Below are positions 8,764-18,036 of a stretch of 64,000 nt of DNA, one piece after another (within the stretch, counting starts at the first letter, position 1; each line of letters starts with the position of its first letter). The notes beneath the pieces are model-generated. The model saw only the letters and a list, made by a program, of their open reading frames with translations. It did not search any database and was not told where the DNA came from. A program made the translations under genes and the position numbers. Source of the stretch: Prevotella merdae (GTDB taxonomy: Bacteria > Bacteroidota > Bacteroidia > Bacteroidales > Bacteroidaceae). The stretch is from assembly GCF_900290275.1 (NCBI RefSeq), contig NZ_LT985323.1:1420559-1484558 (forward strand). Reading direction: 5' to 3'.

Positions 8764-9861
8764 TTATTCTATAGATTCTATCTTTTTTAGTTTATAGTCC
8801 AATATGAGATGGACTGTCATGTATATGACGATGTCGATACCTACTATGTAAGTTATACCAATTACGCCGTTCAGCATGGAGTTCAACAATACATATAATA
8901 ATTGTAGTATAAGGATTGCTACAAGTGCTCTGTGCTGGCTCATACCTATGCGAAGCAACTTGTGATGGAAATGACGTTTGTCGGCTTGGAACAATGGTTG
9001 ATGAATGCGCAAGCGTACCAGCACAACACGAACCACATCAAAGCACGGAACAATAAGCAATGTATAGGCAAGTAGCATACTGTCGCTTCTGAATGGTTTG
9101 ACCCAATCTGAACTCATGGAGAACTTTACCATAAGAAATCCAAGGATGAATCCGAGCGTTAACGAGCCGCAATCGCCCATGAATAGCTTGCGTCGTTTCT
9201 CCGCACTTCCCCATATATTAAAGTATAGGTAGGCTGTGAGTACACCCATCAATCCGGCTATCAGCACGCAATATGTCCATATTTGCTCTCTGCTGAAACA
9301 AACGAGGAAGCCTGTAAGTGCTATTAGCGATAAGCCGCCAGCCAGGCCGTCGATGCCGTCGATAAGGTTTATGGCATTGTCGATAAACACGATGATAAAC
9401 ACCGTAAGTGGGGCGCCTATCCAGAAAGGCACTTCGTGTATGCCCATAAATCCATATAGATTGTTGATGTAGAGATTGCATATAGGCAGTAACGAAGCAG
9501 CTATTATCTGAGCGGCAAACTTTATCGGGGCGCCAAGTCCAATAATGTCATCTACCACACCTACTGTATATATAATAAATAGACTTACAAGGAAAGCTCC
9601 AGTCCATAAGCCAATATTGAAGGGTAAATCGTCTGTTACGCACTTAAACACATACAACGACATAAGAAAGGCTATAAACATGCAAGGCAAGAAAGCCAAA
9701 CCGCCAAGACGTGGTATGGCATTTTTATGAACCTTACGCTCGTTTGGCAAATCGTATAGTTTGCGTTTAAGACAGAAATCAACGATATGTGGGGTGATTA
9801 TGAAGCCGCTAAGCAAGCTTAACATAAATGAAAGGACGACATACAACCAGTAACAATCCAT
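8764..9861 (-). CDS. WecA/MraY-like polyprenyl-phosphate N-acetylhexosamine-1-phosphate transferase
   Basis: 365 residues with about ten hydrophobic membrane segments. Family motifs are intact: the DDIIG aspartates near residue 105, NAINLIDGIDGLAGG near 160, GDCGSLTLGF near 230, and the HHKLL His pair near 295. These enzymes load a sugar-1-phosphate onto undecaprenyl phosphate at the inner membrane. They start O-antigen, capsule or teichoic-like glycans (WecA) or, in MraY, the peptidoglycan lipid. Length and motifs fit WecA/TagO better than MraY, and a Wzi-like capsule protein lies divergently next door. The exact sugar substrate cannot be read from sequence. Confidence 0.9.
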   Translation of the reverse strand: MDCYWLYVVLSFMLSLLSGFIITPHIVDFCLKRKLYDLPNERKVHKNAIPRLGGLAFLPCMFIAFLMSLYVFKCVTDDLPFNIGLWTGAFLVSLFIIYTVGVVDDIIGLGAPIKFAAQIIAASLLPICNLYINNLYGFMGIHEVPFWIGAPLTVFIIVFIDNAINLIDGIDGLAGGLSLIALTGFLVCFSREQIWTYCVLIAGLMGVLTAYLYFNIWGSAEKRRKLFMGDCGSLTLGFILGFLMVKFSMSSDWVKPFRSDSMLLAYTLLIVPCFDVVRVVLVRLRIHQPLFQADKRHFHHKLLRIGMSQHRALVAILILQLLYVLLNSMLNGVIGITYIVGIDIVIYMTVHLILDYKLKKIESIE

Positions 9862-10040
9862 CTAATTCAGTAGCTTTATATTTATAGTATATATTTTATT
9901 AACACTCTTTTTATAATAACTTTCGAAATGTGAAAATATTGTATATCCTCTATATTTTTCTCAATAAAATAAGTATCTTTGCGTTTATAGTAATAAAAAT
10001 GTCTTGATTTTATAATTTGTTTAAGAACAAAAACTGTAAT

Positions 10041-11615
10041 ATGCGATACTACAAAGCAATAATATTATTGCTTGCTCTTACATTTGGTACATCTCAAAGC
10101 TATGCGCAATATGCGTGGCAAGAAACGGAACGCGAAAAATCTAAGCTTAATCTCAAGAAAGATGTGGAATACAATGTAGAGATGCAAGCGTCAATGTCAA
10201 ACAACAAGACCCCATTATGGCTTAACGCTAACAAATATGGACTTAGTTCGCTTGAAAAGAACAATGGTTATATGCGTGCTGCCGTAATACGTCCACTGCA
10301 AGCCGACTCGGTGCGCCGTTGGGCTATAGGCTATTGTCTTGACATGGCGGCAGCAATGAACTATACTTCTGATGTCGTAGTTCAACAGGCATATGTTGAG
10401 GCTCGTTGGTTGCATGGTGTATTGACGGTTGGAGCTAAGGAGTATCCTATGGAACTAAAGAACCAGAGACTTAGTTCTGGTTCGCAAACACTTGGCATCA
10501 ATGCCCGTCCTGTGCCTCAAGTGCGACTTGCATTGCCACAATATTGGCAACTGCCAATTGGTGGAGGATGGTTGCATCTTAAGGGACATGTTGCTTATGG
10601 CATGATGACCGACGACTCATGGCAACATGAGTTTACTGGCAAGCAATCGAAGTATGCCGACAATCTGCTCTATCATTCAAAGGCTGGCTATCTGAAGATA
10701 GGCAACGAGTATTCTAACTTCCCAATCTCAGTAGAACTTGGACTTGAAATGGCATCACAGTTTGGTGGCAAGCCATATCTACCTACTAAGGATGGTATGG
10801 TGCAAGTGTCTACAGATAGTGGACTTAAGAGTTTTTGGAATGCATTTGTGCCAGGTGGTCAAGACGCGTCCGATGGAGTATATGGCAATAAGGAAGGCAA
10901 CGTATTGGGCAGTTGGCTCATGCGTATAAACTACGATCATGAGCTGTGGCGATTCTCTGTATATGCCGACCACTTCTTTGAGGATCATAGTCAGATGTTC
11001 TTGCTCGACTATAATGGTTACGGCGAGGGCGAGGAGTGGAACGTATGGAAGAAGCACCGCTACTTTAAGTATGCTTTGCGTGATATGATGCTTGGTGGCG
11101 AGTTTCATATGAAGTATGGAACATGGCTTCGCAATATCGTCTTAGAGTATATCTATACTAAATATCAAAGTGGGCCTTACAACCACGACCGCACGCAGAA
11201 CATAAGCGACCATGTGGCTGGATTGGACGACTACTACAATCATAGTGTATATCCAGGATGGCAGCATTGGGGACAGGTTATGGGCAATCCGCTCTTCCGT
11301 TCGCCTATATACAATACCGACGGCATTATCAATGTACGCGACAACCGCTTTTTGGCATTGCATCTTGGTATAAGTGGACAACCTACCGAGCGACTCGATT
11401 ACCGCTTGCTTGGTACTTATCAGGAAGGGTGGGGAACATACGACATTCCTTTTACACGCAAGCACCATAACATAAGTTTTCTTGTAGAGACTGGTTATCG
11501 TTTCAACCACGGATGGAAAGCAAGACTTGGTTATGCCATGGACTTTGGCTCACAGCAAATGTTAGGACATAATGCGGGTGTGCAACTCACGATAAGCAAG
11601 TCGGGAGTGTTTTAG
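10041..11615 (+). CDS. Wzi-like capsule assembly outer-membrane protein
   Basis: 524 residues from ATG 10041. The signal peptide MRYYKAIILLLALTFGTSQS ends near YAQYA. The remainder is rich in alternating aromatic/polar strands typical of an 18-strand Wzi/CapAssemb barrel (for example PLWLNANKYGLSS, DHFFEDHSQMF and the closing HNAGVQLTISKSGVF). Wzi proteins tether or organise capsule at the cell surface. The gene is divergent from the WecA-like transferase, supporting a role in surface glycan assembly. A longer frame from a TTG at 10017 would put eight polar residues before the signal and is less likely. A TATCTTTG element at 9974-9981 may be its -7 box. Confidence 0.85.
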   Translation: MRYYKAIILLLALTFGTSQSYAQYAWQETEREKSKLNLKKDVEYNVEMQASMSNNKTPLWLNANKYGLSSLEKNNGYMRAAVIRPLQADSVRRWAIGYCLDMAAAMNYTSDVVVQQAYVEARWLHGVLTVGAKEYPMELKNQRLSSGSQTLGINARPVPQVRLALPQYWQLPIGGGWLHLKGHVAYGMMTDDSWQHEFTGKQSKYADNLLYHSKAGYLKIGNEYSNFPISVELGLEMASQFGGKPYLPTKDGMVQVSTDSGLKSFWNAFVPGGQDASDGVYGNKEGNVLGSWLMRINYDHELWRFSVYADHFFEDHSQMFLLDYNGYGEGEEWNVWKKHRYFKYALRDMMLGGEFHMKYGTWLRNIVLEYIYTKYQSGPYNHDRTQNISDHVAGLDDYYNHSVYPGWQHWGQVMGNPLFRSPIYNTDGIINVRDNRFLALHLGISGQPTERLDYRLLGTYQEGWGTYDIPFTRKHHNISFLVETGYRFNHGWKARLGYAMDFGSQQMLGHNAGVQLTISKSGVF

Positions 11616-11676
11616 GAGTTACGAATTAGGAGTGACGAGTTACGAATTAGGAGTGACGAATTAAGAATTAGGAAGT
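11613..11676. repeat. Short tandem spacer repeat
   Basis: The spacer is built from repeats of GGAGTTACGAATTAGGAGTG with degenerate copies (two long units and a partial third). This style of GAATTA/GAGTTA tandem is frequent between Bacteroidales genes. No function is evident. Confidence 0.7.
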
Positions 11677-11677
11677 T

Positions 11678-12193
11678 ATGATTACAAATTATAATAGCAA
11701 CCGTACAAATAATAAAAGCAGCCTAACAAAGCTGTTTGTTACAACTGTTGTTGCTGCATTGCTGATGTCGCTTGCATCGTGCGAGATAGAAACGAGTGAC
11801 AATGGCGAGCTCGATGGCTTTTGGCACTTGGAACGAATAGACTCGCTTGAAAATGGCAAGACTGTAGACTGCTCAAATCAACTGATATTTTGGGGAGTGC
11901 AATTGCGATTGATAGAAGCAAAGGACATGGGTAATAACTCAATCAATCATCTGTATCTGCGCTTTGAGCAGACATCAGACAGCTTATATATAAATAAGGT
12001 GTACGAGAACCACTGGCATGAGGATAATCCTAATGATGAAGTGGGTGGTGATGTGCCAGTAGAAGTGGCAAATGACGAAACACGTCATTATGGTATAAAC
12101 AACATTCCAGAAGGATTTCTTAAAGAACGTCTTGACGGTAGCAAGATGGTGCTAAAGTCGAAAATGCTAAGATTGACATTCCGCCGGTTTTGA
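11678..12193 (+). CDS. Small lipoprotein, lipocalin-like (DUF5004-type)
   Basis: 171 residues. A Ser/Asn/Lys-rich start is followed by a hydrophobic stretch and lipobox LMSLASC, with the lipidated Cys near residue 36. The mature part opens with DGFWHLERIDSLENG and alternates beta-strand-like segments to the end. This resembles the lipocalin-like/DUF5004 lipoproteins common in Prevotella, whose function is unknown. It follows the Wzi-like gene by 62 bases of tandem repeat, so co-transcription is possible. The assignment to that family rests on pattern only. Confidence 0.75.
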   Translation: MITNYNSNRTNNKSSLTKLFVTTVVAALLMSLASCEIETSDNGELDGFWHLERIDSLENGKTVDCSNQLIFWGVQLRLIEAKDMGNNSINHLYLRFEQTSDSLYINKVYENHWHEDNPNDEVGGDVPVEVANDETRHYGINNIPEGFLKERLDGSKMVLKSKMLRLTFRRF

Positions 12194-12209
12194 CCAGTGG
12201 AATGTCAAT
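12172..12209. terminator. Hairpin at the convergent end of the lipoprotein and GT2 genes
   Basis: Arms ATTGACATTCC (12172-12182) and GGAATGTCAAT (12199-12209) form a perfect 11-bp stem overlapping the lipoprotein stop codon, between two convergent genes. The T-tract is weak, so termination is probable but not certain. Confidence 0.55.
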
Positions 12210-12221
12210 ATATTGTTCATT

Positions 12222-12983
12222 TTACCAAAGTTTCCACTCAAATATCTTATATAGGTATTTCAAGCTAATCAAAAAACGGTTAGTGTAAAAACCGTATGTT
12301 CGGCATGCTTTAACATCCTCGTTTACAAGTACCATACGACTGCGCACATTGTTGGTACTTGCACCACCAGTACGCATTGTCACAAAGTCGAGTGGTATAT
12401 ATTTAGCTTTAATATGATGTTTAAGGAACAGACGCACCATCATATCATAGTCGGATGCAATCTTGTAGTCAAGCGAATAAAGTCCGTATTTGTTAAACAC
12501 CTCTCTACGAGCATAGAACGACGGATGTGCAGGCATAAAGCCAAAGCGAAGCCACATAGGGTGGAATGGCTTAGATGAATAATAACGCACTACACGATTG
12601 GGGAATCCATCTTTTATGAAGTGTATGTCTCCATAGATAGCGTCGAGCGAGGTATGTGCTTTCATTTCTGTAGCCACACGCTCCAGAACATTGTCTGATG
12701 TGAAATAGTCGTCGCTGTTAAGTATGCCTACTACATCACCGGTACTATTGCTTATACCTTTGTTCATGGCATCGTATATGCCACGATCCTTTTCGGATAT
12801 CCAATGCAGACGGCCGCCAAACTGTGGTTCGTATCTACGCACAATTTCCATTGTATTGTCCTTTGAACCACCATCTATAATCCAATAGTCAATGTCTTTG
12901 TATGTCTGTGCAAGCACCGACTTTAGAGTGTCCTCTATAGTAGAGCCGCTATTATATGTTGCTGTTATGAGTGATATTGTCAT
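12222..12983 (-). CDS. Family 2 glycosyltransferase
   Basis: 253 residues from ATG 12983. The GT-A fold begins at once with MTISLITATYNSGSTIEDTL and IDGGSKDNT. The metal-binding segment GILNSDDYF lies near residue 90 and SDYDMMVRLFLKHH near 190. It resembles WcaA/WbbD-type transferases that add sugars to surface glycans, acting at the cytoplasmic face. An upstream in-frame start at 13103 would add 40 residues unlike the family, so the later ATG is chosen. It is divergent from the nucleotidyltransferase-aminotransferase gene. Donor and acceptor sugars are unknown. Confidence 0.92.
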   Translation of the reverse strand: MTISLITATYNSGSTIEDTLKSVLAQTYKDIDYWIIDGGSKDNTMEIVRRYEPQFGGRLHWISEKDRGIYDAMNKGISNSTGDVVGILNSDDYFTSDNVLERVATEMKAHTSLDAIYGDIHFIKDGFPNRVVRYYSSKPFHPMWLRFGFMPAHPSFYARREVFNKYGLYSLDYKIASDYDMMVRLFLKHHIKAKYIPLDFVTMRTGGASTNNVRSRMVLVNEDVKACRTYGFYTNRFLISLKYLYKIFEWKLW

Positions 12984-13031
12984 TGATATTCCATCTTTGT
13001 ATTCATATATATAACGAGAATTTATGAAAAT

Positions 13032-13063
13032 ATTGCAAAATACAAAACAAATTTGTATTTTTG
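13032..13063 (+). promoter_or_regulatory. Promoter of the nucleotidyltransferase-aminotransferase gene
   Basis: TATTTTTG (13056-13063) fits TAnnTTTG, and ATTG (13032-13035) stands 20 bases upstream as an imperfect TTTG. The predicted leader is about 60 bases. Confidence 0.55.
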
Positions 13064-13126
13064 CAGAAACATAAAAGGAAGAATTGTGCATGACACAATG
13101 CAACCTATAATAACAAACTTATATAT

Positions 13127-14938
13127 ATGCAAGCGATAATATTAGCAGCAGGTATGGGGCGCCGACTTGGCGAACTGACCAAAAACAACACTAAATGCAT
13201 GCTCGAAGTGAACGGTGTGCGACTCATCGATCGCTACTTGAGACAACTTTCGAAGTATTCTCTCGATAGAATAGTAATTGTAGTTGGTTATGAAGGACAA
13301 AAACTTATCGACTATATACATGCCAACTATCCAGACATAAACATTGAATTTGTCAACAATCCTATATACGACAAGACCAACAACATATATTCGCTGGCAC
13401 TTGCCAAGGACTATTTATGCGCAGACGACACCATATTAATGGAGTCGGACTTGATAGTAGAGGATGGCATAATAGACAAATTGCTCAACCATACAGACAA
13501 AGACCTTGCACTTGTGGCTAAATATGAGCAGTGGATGGATGGCACTATGGTGAGGATAGACGACAACCGACGCATTCTGCAATTCATACCTAAGGCGGGA
13601 TTCAGATATGAAGAGGCTGACGACTACTATAAGACGGTGAACATATACAAGTTCAGCCGTGAGTTCTCAAGCAAGCAATACATTCCTTTCCTTGAGGCTT
13701 ATTGCAAGGTGATGGGCAACAACGAGTATTATGAGCAGGTGCTCAGTGTGCTGACATTGCTGCAAAACACAACACTACGTGCATTGCCTATTGGCAACGA
13801 AAAGTGGTATGAAATTGATGATGTGCAGGACCTCGACATAGCCTCAACACTCTTCTCGGAGGACAAAAACAGATTCCAACTCTATCACAAGCGATATGGA
13901 GGATTCTGGAGATTCCCCAAGTTGCTCGACTTCTGCTATCTTGTTAACCCATTCTTCCCAACCAAGCGTATGCGCGACGAGATACGCAATAACTTTGATA
14001 CTTTGCTCGAAAGCTATCCATCGGGCATGGGTGTGAACTCGCTGCTTGCCGGCAAGTATTTCGGAATAAAGCAAGACTATGTTGTAGTGGGCAATGGAGC
14101 CGCCGAACTGATAAAGGTGGTTATGGAGGAACATACCAATGGACGTGTAGGAGTGATATTTCCTACGTTTGATGAGTATCCAAACCGTCTGAAACAAGAA
14201 CAGATTGTGCAGTTTATCCCTACCGACTCTAACTTTGGATATACTGCCGATGATTTGATGGAATATTACAACGACAAGCAATTGTCGCTGTTGATGCTCG
14301 TCAATCCAGACAATCCTTCGGGTCATTTCATGCCAAAGGCTGATGTGTTGCGCCTTGCTGCATGGTGTGATAAGAAAGACATAAAACTACTTGTTGACGA
14401 GAGTTTTGTTGACTTCACCGAGGAATATGAGAAAAACTCATTGCTACACAACGACATTTTGGCAAGCAACAGGAATTTGATGGTTATGAAGTCGATTTCT
14501 AAATCGTATGGTGTACCAGGTCTACGACTCGGTGTATTCGCATCGTCGGATACAGAATTGATACAGAAGATAAAGAAGGAGGTAAGCATATGGAATATCA
14601 ATTCCTTTGGAGAGTTCTATATGCAGATATACGGCAAATATGAGAACGACTATCGTAAGGCTTGTCGCAAGTTCTGTGAAGTGCGCGAGAAATTCTATGA
14701 GGACTTAAAGCAAATCGATTTCTTGATAGTGATACCTTCACAAGCCAATTATTTCCTGTGTGAGGTGACAAACAAATACACATCGGCTGAACTCTGCGAA
14801 CTGCTTATAGAAAAAGACATTGTCATAAGCAACTGTGGAAAAAAGAAGTATATGGACGGAAGAAACCTCGTAAGAATTGCTGTAAGGGACGAGGCTGACA
14901 ATGCACGACTCGTAGAAGTGTTGAAGTCGTTGGCTTAA
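13127..14938 (+). CDS. Fused sugar/choline-type nucleotidyltransferase and PLP aminotransferase
   Basis: 603 residues in two enzymes. Residues 1-235 form an NTP-transferase domain (AIILAAGMGRRLGELTKNNT, metal site ESDLIVEDG) of the LicC/phosphocholine cytidylyltransferase type. Residues 250-603 form a fold-type I aminotransferase related to HisC/CobD, with NPDNPSG, DESFVDF and the PLP-binding Lys in SISKSYGVPGLRLG. Such fusions resemble PntC-AEP transaminase, which makes CMP-activated 2-aminoethylphosphonate, but no PEP mutase or phosphonopyruvate decarboxylase gene is in this window. The substrate could instead be another amino-alcohol phosphate. The GT2 neighbour suggests decoration of a surface glycan or lipid. 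Domain calls are firm; the pathway is inference. Confidence 0.85.
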   Translation: MQAIILAAGMGRRLGELTKNNTKCMLEVNGVRLIDRYLRQLSKYSLDRIVIVVGYEGQKLIDYIHANYPDINIEFVNNPIYDKTNNIYSLALAKDYLCADDTILMESDLIVEDGIIDKLLNHTDKDLALVAKYEQWMDGTMVRIDDNRRILQFIPKAGFRYEEADDYYKTVNIYKFSREFSSKQYIPFLEAYCKVMGNNEYYEQVLSVLTLLQNTTLRALPIGNEKWYEIDDVQDLDIASTLFSEDKNRFQLYHKRYGGFWRFPKLLDFCYLVNPFFPTKRMRDEIRNNFDTLLESYPSGMGVNSLLAGKYFGIKQDYVVVGNGAAELIKVVMEEHTNGRVGVIFPTFDEYPNRLKQEQIVQFIPTDSNFGYTADDLMEYYNDKQLSLLMLVNPDNPSGHFMPKADVLRLAAWCDKKDIKLLVDESFVDFTEEYEKNSLLHNDILASNRNLMVMKSISKSYGVPGLRLGVFASSDTELIQKIKKEVSIWNINSFGEFYMQIYGKYENDYRKACRKFCEVREKFYEDLKQIDFLIVIPSQANYFLCEVTNKYTSAELCELLIEKDIVISNCGKKKYMDGRNLVRIAVRDEADNARLVEVLKSLA

Positions 14939-15040
14939 ACATCTTTTCTTTGTTTTATACTTTGAAAACTTATACTAAAGTTATATTTACATAAGAATAA
15001 GTATGAAGCAAGAACAATGAATGTCAGAACAGTTATAAAT

Positions 15041-15092
15041 AATAATAGGCAAGAATAAAGAAATAGATTTCTCTTTTTCTTGCCTATTATTC
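15041..15092. terminator. Terminator hairpin after the fused aminotransferase gene
   Basis: AATAATAGGCAAGAA pairs with TTCTTGCCTATTATT around an AT-rich loop that includes a T-run. It sits in the 268-base spacer before rmuC. I see nothing else defined in that spacer apart from AT-rich DNA. Confidence 0.6.
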
Positions 15093-15206
15093 TATATCAG
15101 TTGTTGAGATATTTATATCCTAAAAAGGTACGCATAATTATTGACATTAGCTTGTATATATCAAGTATTTTGACGAATTTTGTAGGCTAAATAATACAAT
15201 AATAAT

Positions 15207-16748
15207 ATGGTGGTATATATCATTATAGCAGTAGTAGCCGTTGCAATGACGGTAGTAGGCTTTGTGCTTGGCAATAGGGGCAAGGGTAATCAGCAGGACA
15301 AAACCGAGCTGATAGACAATTTGCATAAGCAGCTGGATGAGCTTAACAATAAGCTTGCGGAGCGTGAGCAAATCATTTCCGGTCAAAATGCGCAGATAAC
15401 AACTCTTACCTCTGAAAGAGATGTGCAGAAGGCTCAAGCTGAAAACAATCTTAAGCAGCTTGACACCCAACTGGCTGATTACAAGGCTTCTTACGAAAAG
15501 CATATTGCCGAACTTAAATCATCGCAAGAAACCCAAATAGCCGAGCTTAAATCATCGCAAGAAACCCAAATAGCCGAGCTTAAGGCTTCGCACGACAAGC
15601 AACTAGCACAGGTTAAGGATGCTGCCGACAAGCAGATAGAGGCTCTTAGGCAGATGAACCGCGAGCAGGTTGACAATCAGCTTAAACTCATTCGTGAGCA
15701 GATGCAAACTACATCAGAAGAGGTGTTGAAGCGTCGTCAGGATGAATTGGGCGAGCGCAACCGTGAGCAGGTGTCTAAGATTATTGACCCATTGCAGCAA
15801 AGCCTGAAGAATATGCAAGAGGCTTTCGACAAGTCGAAGGAACAACAGAATGAGGCTCTTACTCGTCTTGACGAGACTATAAAGATTAATATGCAGAAGA
15901 GTGCTGCCTTGGGCGAGACTGCCGACCGCCTTACACGTGCGCTTACTGGCGAGGTTAAGGTACAAGGCAACTTTGGCGAGCTTAAGCTTAAGCAACTGCT
16001 TGAAGACCTTGAGCTAAAGGAGGGCGAACAGTTTGATACGCAAGAGACACTTAAGGACAAGGCAGGAAAGCTGGCAAAGGGTGATGATGGCAAGGGATTG
16101 ATTCCCGACTTTATCCTTCATTTCCCAAACAACCGCCATGTTGTTGTCGATTCAAAGATGTCGCTTACCGACTACGAACGATATATGAATGCCGAAGACG
16201 GTACTCCTGAGAAAACCGAATATCTTAAGTCGCATATAGCCAGCGTGCGTGCTCAGGTTAAGCGTCTTGCCAAGAAAGAGTATACCAAGTATCTGCCAAG
16301 CGGATACAACAAACTCAACTTTGCCATTATGTACGTGCCCATAGAGGGTGCGCTCAACCTTGCATTGCTAAACGACAGCACGCTGTGGCGTGAGGCATAC
16401 GATGAGGGTGTTATGATTCTCGGTCCGCAAACTATGTATATGAATCTTCGTGTATTGGAGATGATGTGGACTCAGGTGCGCCAACTTAGCAATCAGCAGG
16501 CTATGATGGATGCTGCCAACACTGTTATCGATCGTGTGCAAGACTTTGGTGTGCGCTTTATGGATGTAGAATCGAGCATGAACGACACTATAAAGAAGAT
16601 GTCAAAGCTTAAGATTACTACTGCCGACAGTGGTGCAAGCATCATTACCGCAGCACGCAATCTGCTTAAGGCTGGTGCAAAGGAGAATAAGAAGAAAAAA
16701 TCGCTTGCCGAAATGGACGACCAAGTGTTTATTGAGAATAAGGAATAA
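15207..16748 (+). CDS. rmuC: DNA recombination protein RmuC
   Basis: 513 residues. One N-terminal membrane anchor (VVYIIIAVVAVAMTVVGFVL) is followed by about 200 residues of coiled coil. The conserved RmuC domain follows, with VQGNFGELKLKQLLEDLELKEG, IPDFILHFPNNRHVVVDSKM and GPQTMYMNLRVLEMMW. RmuC is a PD-(D/E)XK-like family protein that limits recombination between inverted repeats; its biochemistry is still poorly known. The coiled coil contains an exact 11-residue duplication (ELKSSQETQIA) from a 33-base repeat near 15508-15573. The C-terminus is basic then acidic (KKKKSLAEMDDQ). The gene stands alone on the plus strand and ends at a strong bidirectional terminator. Confidence 0.95.
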   Translation: MVVYIIIAVVAVAMTVVGFVLGNRGKGNQQDKTELIDNLHKQLDELNNKLAEREQIISGQNAQITTLTSERDVQKAQAENNLKQLDTQLADYKASYEKHIAELKSSQETQIAELKSSQETQIAELKASHDKQLAQVKDAADKQIEALRQMNREQVDNQLKLIREQMQTTSEEVLKRRQDELGERNREQVSKIIDPLQQSLKNMQEAFDKSKEQQNEALTRLDETIKINMQKSAALGETADRLTRALTGEVKVQGNFGELKLKQLLEDLELKEGEQFDTQETLKDKAGKLAKGDDGKGLIPDFILHFPNNRHVVVDSKMSLTDYERYMNAEDGTPEKTEYLKSHIASVRAQVKRLAKKEYTKYLPSGYNKLNFAIMYVPIEGALNLALLNDSTLWREAYDEGVMILGPQTMYMNLRVLEMMWTQVRQLSNQQAMMDAANTVIDRVQDFGVRFMDVESSMNDTIKKMSKLKITTADSGASIITAARNLLKAGAKENKKKKSLAEMDDQVFIENKE

Positions 16749-16758
16749 TAAACGAATA

Positions 16759-16818
16759 ACGACAATTACACGTACTCAAACCATTATAGTCTCCGTGTAA
16801 TTGTCGTTAATTTTTTTG
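16759..16818. terminator. Bidirectional terminator between rmuC and udk
   Basis: Perfect 15-bp arms AACGACAATTACACG (16759-16773) and CGTGTAATTGTCGTT (16795-16809) are followed by seven T on the plus strand. It serves the convergent rmuC and udk genes. Confidence 0.85.
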
Positions 16819-16822
16819 GGGG

Positions 16823-17446
16823 TTACTTTACGATGCTTTCGATATACTTGCACACCATATCGATGCCCTTGACGTTGTCGCCTCCCTCTGGTATAATAAT
16901 GTGTGCAAATCGCTTTGTTGGCTCAATGAATTGCTCGTGCATAGGTTTTAGCACCTTGAGGTAACGGTCTAACACAGTCTGCACATCACGTCCGCGTTCC
17001 ACAGTGTCGCGTTGTATGTTGCGTATAAGACGTTCGTCAGAGTCGCAGTCAACAAAGATACGTATGTCCATAATGTCGCGCAGCTTCTTGTTGATAAGAG
17101 TCATGATGCCTTCAACAATAATTACCGGCTTCGGTTCTACATGTATAGTTTCCGGCAGTCGGTTGCATTTGAGGTACGAGTAGGTAGGCTGCTCTATGGC
17201 TCTGCCTTCCCGCAGCTCGTTGATTTGCTTGGTTAATAGTTTCCAGTCGAAAGCGTCAGGATGGTCGAAGTTTATAGCGTGTCTTTCCTCTTCGGTCATT
17301 GATGTGGTGTCGTTATAGTAAGAGTCGAGTGGTACAACAGCCACATGATGCGGAGGCAATGCCTCCACAATCTTCTTCACTACAGTAGTTTTGCCAGAGC
17401 CAGTGCCTCCGGCAATACCTATAATTGTAACTTTATCGTTTGTCAT
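16823..17446 (-). CDS. udk: Uridine kinase
   Basis: 207 residues, normal length. The P-loop GIAGGTGSGKTTVVKKIVE sits at the N-terminus, then the family segments LDSYYND, NFDHPDAFDW and IVEGIMTLINKKLRD. The C-terminal part has RLIRNIQRDTVERGR and FIEPTKRFAHIIIPEGG. It phosphorylates uridine and cytidine to UMP and CMP in pyrimidine salvage. It is the last gene of a minus-strand group after a secreted EEP hydrolase and a UDG-like protein, with an 17-base gap. That arrangement suggests, but does not prove, use of nucleosides released from external nucleic acid. Confidence 0.95.
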   Translation of the reverse strand: MTNDKVTIIGIAGGTGSGKTTVVKKIVEALPPHHVAVVPLDSYYNDTTSMTEEERHAINFDHPDAFDWKLLTKQINELREGRAIEQPTYSYLKCNRLPETIHVEPKPVIIVEGIMTLINKKLRDIMDIRIFVDCDSDERLIRNIQRDTVERGRDVQTVLDRYLKVLKPMHEQFIEPTKRFAHIIIPEGGDNVKGIDMVCKYIESIVK

Positions 17447-17463
17447 ATATATTGATTGTTTTT

Positions 17464-18036
17464 TTACTCGCTTATGCCTTTAAGTACCTTGACATAAAAC
17501 TCCGCCTTCTTCTCCACCTTCATAGGATATGCGCGCGAGCTGCTTGGCATGCGCCACAGTCTCAATTGTCGTCCTTTATAGTCGAACTCTACATTGTCGC
17601 CAACCTTTGGTTGCATGCCAATGTTGAAGCATTGGCACAGCACATCGGTGGCTTTCTGTCCGGTAGTTACTATATCGGTAAGGCAAGGCAGACTGTCTGC
17701 CATAGCTTTCAAATTGGTAGGCTCCACCACTTCAAGGTCCTTGTCCGATGCCGTGTTCTTAAGTCGTATCACAGCTGTGGCTGTATCATACATTCCTATA
17801 CCGTGTTCACGAAGAAAGGGTATGATAAGGTCAAGGCGAAACGTTTTGTGCTCAACGTCTACAAAGTGCATCTTGTCGTTATAGAAGCACAATCCGAAGA
17901 TGCGCCACATGTCATTGGTGAAGTTGGGATAATAAAACTTCATAGACCACCGTTTCTCGCCTGGTGGAAAACTGCCAAGCATAAGCAATCGGCAACCGTC
18001 AGGCAAGAAAGGTTCAAATGGATGGCGTTCTATCAT
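17464..18036 (-). CDS. Uracil-DNA glycosylase superfamily protein
   Basis: 190 residues. The start segment LMLGSFPPGEKRWS is a variant of the UDG motif A (G-x-x-P). The central segment GMYDTATAVIRLKNTASDKD is followed by VTTGQKATDVL, and motif B appears as WRMPSSSRAYPM. These match the UDG/MUG superfamily branch found in Bacteroidetes, expected to remove damaged or mismatched bases; the base preferred is unknown. Its start codon overlaps the stop of the upstream EEP gene (ATGA at 18033-18036), indicating translational coupling. No signal peptide is present, so it acts in the cytoplasm. Confidence 0.85.
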   Translation of the reverse strand: MIERHPFEPFLPDGCRLLMLGSFPPGEKRWSMKFYYPNFTNDMWRIFGLCFYNDKMHFVDVEHKTFRLDLIIPFLREHGIGMYDTATAVIRLKNTASDKDLEVVEPTNLKAMADSLPCLTDIVTTGQKATDVLCQCFNIGMQPKVGDNVEFDYKGRQLRLWRMPSSSRAYPMKVEKKAEFYVKVLKGISE

